A stretch of DNA of 37,207 bases from DATBWZ01 sp036514535 (GTDB lineage Bacteria; JAMCPX01; DATBWZ01), in NCBI GenBank assembly GCA_036514535.1, contig DATBWZ010000022.1, forward strand, positions 1 to 37,207, read 5' to 3'. The notes below the pieces were generated by a model. That model saw only the letters and a program-made list of their open reading frames with translations, did no database searches and was not told the DNA's origin. Both the position numbers and the translations under genes were made by a program. The stretch's first letter is position 1; each line of letters opens with the position of its first letter. Positions 32,042 to 37,207 of this stretch are shown here, in pieces.

Positions 32042-32440
32042 TTAACGCTTGGTCCACTGGAATCTCTTCCGTGCGCCCTTCTGACCGTACTTCTTTCTTT
32101 CTTTCTTCCTTGGGTCCCGAGTTACGAATCCAGCTTTCTTAAGGGCTGAACGTAATTCCAGGGAATAATCAATCAATGCCCGCGTGATGCCGTGCCGCAA
32201 AGCCTCGGCCTGCCCTGCCTTCCCGCCTCCATGTATATTTGCGATAACGCCGAATTTTTTCTCGGTCTGAGTCACAGCAAAGGGCTGATTTATTACAAGC
32301 CTGAGAGCCTCCATGGGAAAATATTTCTCAAGCGCCAATCCATTGACGATAAAAGCGGCTTTGCCGGGAGTCAACCATACTCTTGCAATCGCAGTCTTTC
32401 TTCTTCCTGTACCATAATATTTTGTAATATCTGGAGTCAT
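32042..32440 (-). CDS. rpsI: 30S ribosomal protein S9
   Basis: 132 aa, normal. Its C-terminal tail touches P-site tRNA. Signatures are YYGTGRRKTAIARVWLTPGK, the middle IHGGGKAGQAEALRHGITRA and the tail KKYGQKGARKRFQWTKR. It lies two bases after rplM. Confidence 0.97.
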   Translation of the reverse strand: MTPDITKYYGTGRRKTAIARVWLTPGKAAFIVNGLALEKYFPMEALRLVINQPFAVTQTEKKFGVIANIHGGGKAGQAEALRHGITRALIDYSLELRSALKKAGFVTRDPRKKERKKYGQKGARKRFQWTKR

Positions 32441-32442
32441 AT

Positions 32443-32883
32443 CTATGCCTCTATCTCTATTTTTTCGGGCTTTTGCGCCATGTGGTTATGCTCTCCGCCA
32501 GTATGAACCTTAAGCTTTTTAATCATTGCTCTGCCCAGTTTACCCTTCGGCATCATCCCTTTTACAGCTTTGAGAAGAACATCCTCAGGATGCTTTTTCA
32601 TAAGTTCACTAAGAGTTATGCTTTTGAGTCCGCCGGGATAAAATGTATGATGATGGTATATTTTGTCGTTCAGCTTCTTTCCTGTAATCTTAACTTTTTC
32701 TGCATTTATTACAACAACAAAGTCCCCGGTATCCGTATTTGGTGTATAATACGGTTTATCCTTTCCGCTCAAAATCACAGCAATCCTGGTCGCAAGCCTG
32801 CCAAGGGTTTTGTTGGCGGCATCCACCAGATACCATTTCTTATCCGCAGCATCCTTTTTTACAAAAATTGTTTGCTTTAACAT
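32443..32883 (-). CDS. rplM: 50S ribosomal protein L13
   Basis: 146 aa, normal. An early-assembly 23S rRNA-binding protein. Signatures are KKWYLVDAANKTLGRLATRI, DFVVVINAEKVKITGKKLND and KGMMPKGKLGRAMIKKLKVH. There is no Shine-Dalgarno before ATG 32883, and the promoter -10 ends nine bases upstream, pointing to a leaderless mRNA. Confidence 0.97.
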   Translation of the reverse strand: MLKQTIFVKKDAADKKWYLVDAANKTLGRLATRIAVILSGKDKPYYTPNTDTGDFVVVINAEKVKITGKKLNDKIYHHHTFYPGGLKSITLSELMKKHPEDVLLKAVKGMMPKGKLGRAMIKKLKVHTGGEHNHMAQKPEKIEIEA

Positions 32884-32892
32884 AATTTATTA

Positions 32893-32920
32893 AGTTTACC
32901 GCTACAATAAAATTTGTCAA
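32893..32920 (-). promoter_or_regulatory. Promoter of rplM-rpsI-argC
   Basis: Minus strand TTGACA (32920-32915), 16 bp, TAAACT (32898-32893). Hexamers, spacer length, the preceding CC and the following TAA match the tRNA-tuf promoter at 2993-3020. The -10 is nine bases from the ATG. Confidence 0.7.
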
Positions 32921-33078
32921 GGAATTTTTGGATGGCGAATTGACTCAGAATTAAATGTAATACTGAACAGTAAATTCAACCCTTTAGTGTTACCTTTTTA
33001 AATAAGTCATCCGGAGCCATTTATGGTATCCCATTTCGCGGAACAAAGACAAAAGATTCAAATTTGCGTTCAAAATCG

Positions 33079-33092
33079 GTTGGCGAGCCAAC
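33079..33092 (-). terminator. Possible terminator after tRNA-Ser
   Basis: Short perfect inverted repeat GTTGGC-GA-GCCAAC downstream of tRNA-Ser (minus strand), followed on that strand by CGATTTTG. The T run is short, so this is a weak call. The region 32921-33078 holds no gene I can support. Confidence 0.35.
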
Positions 33093-33111
33093 TCTTTCAT
33101 TTCCTAATTGG

Positions 33112-33201
33112 CGGAGAGGGTGGGATTTGAACCCACGTCCCGCCTTTTGGACGAGAACACGATTTCCAGTCGTGCTCCTTCAGCCGCTCGGACACCTCTC
33201 C
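33112..33201 (-). tRNA. tRNA-Ser (anticodon GGA)
   Basis: Class II tRNA of 90 nt. On the minus strand acceptor GGAGAGG pairs with CCTCTCC, with discriminator G. Anticodon stem CACGA/TCGTG encloses loop CTGGAAA; the anticodon lies at 33165-33167. A long variable arm is present. CCA is encoded directly after the discriminator (33111-33109), unlike the other five tRNAs of the window. Downstream of tRNA-Val in the same direction. Confidence 0.96.
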
Positions 33202-33304
33202 CTGTTCCTGCTGAATCAAATATTCTTAACTAATAATTTTCACTCATAACCGGATAAATTGCAACGGAAAAAAGCGGAAAAGGTGTTCTCTCTCAGCAAT
33301 ATAA

Positions 33305-33376
33305 TAGGCACGGGGGGTATCGAACCCCCGACTTCTGCCGTGTGAAAGCAGCGCTCTACCACTGAGCCACGTGCCT
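33305..33376 (-). tRNA. tRNA-Val (anticodon CAC)
   Basis: On the minus strand acceptor AGGCACG pairs with CGTGCCT, with discriminator A. The anticodon stem CTGCT/GGCAG (one T-G pair) encloses loop TTCACAC, so the anticodon is CAC (33344-33342). The T arm is GGGGG-TTCGATA-CCCCC. The nearby TTC could suggest tRNA-Glu, but stem pairing and numbering support Val. CCA is not encoded. The promoter at 33387-33421 leaves a leader of only a few bases. Confidence 0.92.
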
Positions 33377-33386
33377 GTGATTAAAA

Positions 33387-33421
33387 ATTATAAATTCTTT
33401 CCAATTCAGTTGCAAGAAATT
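33387..33421 (-). repeat. 35-bp direct repeat, copy 1: promoter of tRNA-Val
   Basis: 33 of 35 bases match copy 2 at 34181-34215. On the minus strand it contains TTGCAA, 17 bp and TATAAT (33392-33387), a sigma70-type promoter ending ten bases before tRNA-Val. Sequence on either side of the two copies is not similar. Confidence 0.85.
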
Positions 33422-33427
33422 CAATTA

Positions 33428-34144
33428 TTATTTATTGTCCGGCGACTGATGCGCGTTAATATATGCTTCAATCTTTTTTTGGTTATCATCTGATATCTCC
33501 GTAAATTTTATACCATATCCGAAGTTTCTGCTCCGGTCTTCTCTTGCAATAATTCCCTCTGCCTTGATTTCCTCCCCGGTTTTTACAGGCAGAAAGATTT
33601 TAAGCGAAACCTGGCTGTTAAGTTCAAGATTCTTATCGCATATAACGAATATCCCGCTTAAACTTATGTTCTCGGTTTTACCGAAGAAGAATTCAGATTT
33701 GTTTTTGCCATGTATTTCAATTCTTACAAATATCCGTGCGTGCCTGCGAATATTGATTTGGAGCAGTTCTGCCGCTTTATTCATTAGATCTGTCTGTTTG
33801 ATTGGTTTTACCATATAGTAATCACATCCTGATTTCAAACAGGTTTCAATATCTTCTATCTTGCTGCTTTTTGATATAATAATAACAGGGATATTTTTAT
33901 ACTCAGGATTTGATTTTAACATTTTGCAAAGTTCATCTCCCTTTATTCCTGGCATATAAAGGTCAAGGAAGATCAGGTCCGGTTTATTTCCTGCTATGAT
34001 CTTTAATGCTTCTTCTCCCGATCGTGCAGTAGTTGTTTCACAATTTTGTCTCTTGAAAAAACCCTCTTCCAATTGCAGGAACAATTCCACATCGTCAATA
34101 AGGAGAACGGTTTTCTTTTTTAAGATTTTATCCTTGTCAAGCAA
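33428..34144 (-). CDS. Response regulator with REC and PilZ domains
   Basis: 238 aa. The REC domain (about 11-128) has acid pocket D17/D18, phosphoacceptor D61 (IFLDLYMPG) and K113 (MVKPI). The C-terminal PilZ domain has RRHAR (R133/R137) and NISLSG at 159-164, the RxxxR and (D/N)xSxxG signatures of c-di-GMP binding. It likely joins phosphorelay input to c-di-GMP control of motility, pili or exopolysaccharide. The start TTG 34144 has AAGGAG eight bases upstream. It lies alone between two copies of a promoter repeat. No cognate kinase is adjacent; the kinase at 27909-29369 is a speculative partner. Confidence 0.92.
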   Translation of the reverse strand: MLDKDKILKKKTVLLIDDVELFLQLEEGFFKRQNCETTTARSGEEALKIIAGNKPDLIFLDLYMPGIKGDELCKMLKSNPEYKNIPVIIISKSSKIEDIETCLKSGCDYYMVKPIKQTDLMNKAAELLQINIRRHARIFVRIEIHGKNKSEFFFGKTENISLSGIFVICDKNLELNSQVSLKIFLPVKTGEEIKAEGIIAREDRSRNFGYGIKFTEISDDNQKKIEAYINAHQSPDNK

Positions 34145-34180
34145 CGCATCTGCTCCTTCAAAATTTTATAGACGGTAAGT

Positions 34181-34215
34181 ATTATAAATCCTTTTCAATT
34201 CAGTTGCAAGAAATT
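34181..34215 (-). repeat. 35-bp direct repeat, copy 2: promoter of the REC-PilZ gene
   Basis: It differs from copy 1 (33387-33421) at two positions, both in the spacer. Minus strand TTGCAA, 17 bp and TATAAT (34186-34181). Transcription would start about 30 nt before the REC-PilZ TTG, leaving room for its Shine-Dalgarno. Confidence 0.85.
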
Positions 34216-34233
34216 TGCTGAATGAATTTTTTA

Positions 34234-34262
34234 TTGCTATCGCAGTTCCTATCTGTTAAATT
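34234..34262 (+). promoter_or_regulatory. Putative promoter of gltX
   Basis: TTGCTA (34234-34239), 17 bp, TAAATT (34257-34262), each a 4/6 match. The -10 ends seven bases before the gltX ATG. Weak as a single site, but the position fits other Shine-Dalgarno-less genes in the window. Confidence 0.35.
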
Positions 34263-34269
34263 GGCTTCT

Positions 34270-35652
34270 ATGTCTGTTCGTGTGAGATTTGCTCCGAGTC
34301 CTACCGGTTACCTGCACATTGGCGGCGCCAGAACTGCGGTATTCAACTGGCTTATCGCAAGGAAGCATGGCGGAAAATTTCTTCTGAGAATTGAGGATAC
34401 GGATGTTGCCAGGTCAACAAGGGAATCTGTGGATGCAATTTTTGATTCGCTGAAATGGCTTGGCCTTGATTGGGATGATGAGGTGGTTTTCCAGTCAGGC
34501 AAGTTTGATCTGTACAGAAAAATAGCCTATGAACTATTGGAAAAGGGAAAGGCTTATAGATGCTATTGCACACCGGAGGAACTGGAGGAGAAGAGAAAGA
34601 AGGCTCTTCTGGAAGGAAAGAAGCCTGGCTATGACGGGGCATGCAGGCAGAGAAAGGATTTTCCGGATAAGCCTTTCAGCATTCGTTTTATAGTAACTGA
34701 TACCGGAAGCGTTATTGTAAATGACATTATCAAAGGCAGGACAATTTTTGATTCGTCTCAGATTGACGATTTTGTTATCCTGCGGAGTAACGGAATCCCC
34801 ACCTACAATTTCTGCGTAGTTGTAGATGACAATGACAGCGGAATAACCCATGTAATACGCGGGGACGATCATCTGAATAATACCCCGAAGCAAATACTTC
34901 TTTACGAGGCGCTGGGATATAAAATCCCTGAGTTTGCCCATGTTCCCATGATTCTCGGCCAGGACAGAGCAAGGCTGAGCAAACGGCACGGCGCTACATC
35001 AGTAACCGCATACAGGGATATGGGGTATTTGCCGTGGGCGCTCGTAAATTACCTTGTCCGGCTAGGATGGGCATATAAGGATCAGGAGGTCTTCGGGAAG
35101 GACGAGTTGATTGAAAAATTCAACCTTGAAGATGTAGGCAAATCGGCCTGCATTTTTAATCCAGAAAAACTCCTGTGGCTGAACCAACATCACATAAAAT
35201 CTTTGACAATGCCGCAAATCTTTGAACACCTGCAACCGCTTTTGAAAGAGAAGGGGTATCAAGTGGAAGCCGGGGATTCTATTTTCAATGTTATCAAATC
35301 GTTACAGGAGAGAAGCAAAACTCTTGTAGAAATGATAGATCTGATGGAGTTCTATTTAAAGGATGAAATAACCGTTCCGCCGGAATTGAAAGACAAGTTT
35401 TTAGATATTGAAACTGTTAAGTATTTAAAAGAGTTAACTAAAGAACTTAATGTAATTGTTGATTTTTTACCTGCAACGGTGGAGAAAATGATAAAGGGAT
35501 TTGCTGAGAATAAAGAAATAAAACTTGTTAAAATCGCTCAGCCATTGCGCGTTGCATTAACCGGGAAAACAGTAAGCCCTCCAATACACGAGGTTCTGAA
35601 CCTTCTTGGCAAGAAAAAGGTTCTTGAACGCCTGACAAAAGTAATTGGGTGA
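34270..35652 (+). CDS. gltX: Glutamate--tRNA ligase
   Basis: 460 aa from ATG 34270. Class I synthetase: the HIGH-type motif is in RFAPSPTGYLHIGGARTAVF and the KMSKS-type motif is RLSKR at 235-239, in DRARLSKRHGATSV. The insert CYCTPEELEEKRKK with a later Cys (GACRQ) matches the zinc-type region. The frame is open from ATG 34222, but those 16 residues are not family-like. There is no Shine-Dalgarno before 34270. Whether it also charges tRNA-Gln cannot be told. Confidence 0.96.
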   Translation: MSVRVRFAPSPTGYLHIGGARTAVFNWLIARKHGGKFLLRIEDTDVARSTRESVDAIFDSLKWLGLDWDDEVVFQSGKFDLYRKIAYELLEKGKAYRCYCTPEELEEKRKKALLEGKKPGYDGACRQRKDFPDKPFSIRFIVTDTGSVIVNDIIKGRTIFDSSQIDDFVILRSNGIPTYNFCVVVDDNDSGITHVIRGDDHLNNTPKQILLYEALGYKIPEFAHVPMILGQDRARLSKRHGATSVTAYRDMGYLPWALVNYLVRLGWAYKDQEVFGKDELIEKFNLEDVGKSACIFNPEKLLWLNQHHIKSLTMPQIFEHLQPLLKEKGYQVEAGDSIFNVIKSLQERSKTLVEMIDLMEFYLKDEITVPPELKDKFLDIETVKYLKELTKELNVIVDFLPATVEKMIKGFAENKEIKLVKIAQPLRVALTGKTVSPPIHEVLNLLGKKKVLERLTKVIG

Positions 35653-35689
35653 TTTCCATTACGTTAAGCCCCATTTTTTAAAATGAATA

Positions 35690-35718
35690 TGGACTAAGAT
35701 TCCGTTTCGTGTTATTCT
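35690..35718 (+). promoter_or_regulatory. Possible promoter of acpS-nnr
   Basis: TGGACT (35690-35695), 17 bp, TATTCT (35713-35718), each 4/6. The -10 ends eight bases before the acpS ATG. Low confidence alone. Confidence 0.3.
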
Positions 35719-35726
35719 TATAACTC

Positions 35727-36110
35727 ATGATAATCGGGATGGGAATTGATACGGTAAGCATCTACCGCATAAACAAGGCGCTGGCAAGATGGGGAGTAAG
35801 GTTTAAAAACAGGATTTTTACAAAAAGTGAAATTGTTTACTGCGATAAAAAAATGGATCCAGCGCCGCATTATGCTTCCCGTTTTGCAGCAAAGGAGGCG
35901 TTTTACAAGGCCCTTGGTTCGCTTCAGAGGAGCGGAATCAGATGGAAAGAGATAGAGGTGGATAGGAAGAGAGGCAGAGCACCGTCTATCCGGATACATG
36001 GTATAATGGAAAAATCACTGGTTAAAAACGGACGCAAAAGAATTTTTCTCTCCATGTCCCACGACGAAATCATTGCGTCAGCCACGGTTATTATAGAAGA
36101 GAACAAATGA
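35727..36110 (+). CDS. acpS: Holo-[acyl-carrier-protein] synthase
   Basis: 127 aa, normal. It transfers 4'-phosphopantetheine from CoA to ACP, activating it for fatty acid synthesis. The Mg-binding motifs are GMGIDTVSIYRI near the start and SRFAAKEAFYKALG. LSMSHDEIIASATVI is the usual C-terminal motif. No Shine-Dalgarno is seen before ATG 35727. Its TGA overlaps the ATG of nnr (ATGA), a common acpS-nnr pairing. Confidence 0.95.
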   Translation: MIIGMGIDTVSIYRINKALARWGVRFKNRIFTKSEIVYCDKKMDPAPHYASRFAAKEAFYKALGSLQRSGIRWKEIEVDRKRGRAPSIRIHGIMEKSLVKNGRKRIFLSMSHDEIIASATVIIEENK

Positions 36111-37207
36111 AACTGGTAACCGCAGATAAAATGAGAGAACTGGACAATCTCACCATTGAAAAACATGGTGTGCCAGGCATTGTTCTTATGGAAAGGGCTG
36201 GAAAGGGGGCTTTTGACCTGCTTTTAAAATGCTTTACTGAGGAGGCAAATGCCGGGATTGTTGTTGTATGCGGAGGCGGTAACAACGGAGGGGATGGTTT
36301 TGTCCTTGCCAGATACGCTCATGAAAACAGCATTCCGGTCAAGATTATTCTCCTTGCAAAGCCAACGACATTAAAGGGCGCGGCCCTTGAAAATTACCAA
36401 AAGATAACGGATAAGGTTCCTGTAGAATTATTGAGTGATGCTGCAAATGCACAGCAGGTTACTGAAAGATTTGGAAATGCAGGCTGTATTGTTGATGCCA
36501 TTTTCGGGACAGGCTTCAGGAGAGAAGCAGACGGCCTTTACAAGGTGGTTATAGAGGCAATCAATAACGCCAACAGGAGGATTATTGCAATAGATATTCC
36601 CTCTGGACTGAACCCTGATACCGGTGAGGCAATGGGCTGCGCTGTGAGGGCTGATCTGACGGTGACCTTTGGTCTTCCGAAGATCGGACAGGCAATGTAT
36701 GCTGCAGGAGGGTGCCTCGGGAGGTTGGAGGTGGTGGATATTGGAATTCCGCAGGAGGAAATAAAACGTATAAAATCCAATGCGGAGATATTCATAATAG
36801 ACGATCTTAGGCAATTAATAAAGCCAAGAAAATGGGATGCCCATAAAGGGAATTTTGGCCACCTTATGATTATTGCCGGCTCTCACGGTAAGACCGGCGC
36901 TGCAGTAATGGTTGCCGCAGCGGCGCTGAGGACGGGGGCGGGGCTTGTTACGCTCGCGGCGCCAAAATCCCTGGGCGCAATTTTTGAGGCAAAGACCACC
37001 GAGGCAATGACTGTCAATATTGAAGACAAAAGGAAGGGCTTCTTTGGCCCGGGATCAATAAAAAATCTTATGAAAGCGCTGGAGGACAAGAATGCTATTG
37101 CTCTTGGCCCGGGAATTGGCACAGATCCGGACACTGCAAGTTTTATGAAGAAATTTCTGGAGAGGATAAAAATGCCTGCAGTAATTGATGCTGACGGACT
37201 TAACTGC
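36107..37207 (+). CDS. nnr: Bifunctional NAD(P)H-hydrate epimerase/dehydratase (3' end outside window)
   Basis: The frame is open from ATG 36107 to the window edge (367 codons); the full protein is normally about 500 aa. It repairs hydrated NADH and NADPH. The N-terminal YjeF/NnrE epimerase domain has VVCGGGNNGGDGFVLARY and AIDIPSGLNPDTG. The C-terminal NnrD dehydratase, a ribokinase-like fold, begins around HKGNFGHLMIIAGSHGKTGA and includes ALGPGIGTD and VIDADGLN just before the cut. It overlaps acpS by four bases. Confidence 0.95.
   Translation, partial: MKLVTADKMRELDNLTIEKHGVPGIVLMERAGKGAFDLLLKCFTEEANAGIVVVCGGGNNGGDGFVLARYAHENSIPVKIILLAKPTTLKGAALENYQKITDKVPVELLSDAANAQQVTERFGNAGCIVDAIFGTGFRREADGLYKVVIEAINNANRRIIAIDIPSGLNPDTGEAMGCAVRADLTVTFGLPKIGQAMYAAGGCLGRLEVVDIGIPQEEIKRIKSNAEIFIIDDLRQLIKPRKWDAHKGNFGHLMIIAGSHGKTGAAVMVAAAALRTGAGLVTLAAPKSLGAIFEAKTTEAMTVNIEDKRKGFFGPGSIKNLMKALEDKNAIALGPGIGTDPDTASFMKKFLERIKMPAVIDADGLNC

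Noticed and set aside
33064..33249. 61-codon plus-strand frame over tRNA-Ser
   Set aside because: It contains the well-known spurious RRGWDLNPRPAF peptide produced by reading tRNA-Ser antisense.
33305..33376. Reading the tRNA at this position as tRNA-Glu (TTC)
   Set aside because: A TTTCAC string is present, but stem pairing and standard numbering place CAC, not TTC, at positions 34-36.
1..37207. CRISPR array, prophage, insertion sequence or replication origin
   Set aside because: No regularly spaced repeats, no transposase, integrase or phage genes, and no DnaA-box cluster near dnaA-type genes were seen. The 35-bp repeat occurs only twice and flanks a gene.

Overview
The window is a bacterial chromosome segment, AT-rich and gene-dense, built around one long run of ribosomal protein genes. 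Gene content (RNase G, Mrp, zinc-binding forms of S14, S4, L24, L33 and L36, ADP-forming acyl-CoA synthetase, REC-PilZ regulator, LPP20-like lipoproteins) fits a Gram-negative-type anaerobic or facultative lineage of the deltaproteobacterial, Nitrospirae or candidate-phylum kind. The sequence alone does not let me name the phylum. No prophage, insertion sequence or CRISPR array is visible.

Layout. 1-2928: end of a TPR protein, rng, and mrp convergent with rng. 2929-3375: two back-to-back promoters, then tRNA-Tyr, tRNA-Gly and tRNA-Thr leading into tuf. 3400-20237: tuf-rpmG, then a continuous S10-spc-alpha superoperon (rpsJ to rplQ, including secY, adk, map, infA, rpmJ and rpoA), ending in a membrane-anchored thioredoxin gene that overlaps rplQ. 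rpmD (L30) is absent. rpmG runs directly into rpsJ, without the usual secE-nusG-rplKAJL-rpoBC-rpsLG-fusA block. 20293-25937: ampG-like permease, a tandem pair of related lipoproteins behind a perfect consensus promoter, the two subunits of an ADP-forming acyl-CoA synthetase, and a small DoxX membrane operon. 25938-27002: gene-poor stretch with a REP-like fragment, a hicAB toxin-antitoxin pair and tRNA-Cys. 27127-30950: prepilin peptidase, sensor histidine kinase, MTH1187-type thiamine-binding protein and acyl-CoA dehydrogenase. 30964-32883: rplM-rpsI-argC on the minus strand. 33109-34215: tRNA-Ser, tRNA-Val and a REC-PilZ response regulator flanked by two copies of the same 35-bp promoter. 34270-37207: gltX, acpS and a truncated nnr.

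The most interesting signals are regulatory and organisational, not a new enzyme system. (1) A REC-PilZ gene sits between two near-identical 35-bp copies of a tRNA promoter. (2) Several genes without Shine-Dalgarno sequences (infA, rplM, gltX, pilD, acpS, ampG, acyl-CoA synthetase beta) have a -10-like hexamer 6 to 11 bases before the start codon, suggesting leaderless mRNAs next to genes with strong Shine-Dalgarno sites. (3) tuf uses ATA for 28 of its 30 isoleucines, unlike its neighbours. (4) The tuf-rpmG-rpsJ junction is unusual. I found no convincing evidence of a wholly new multi-gene system.
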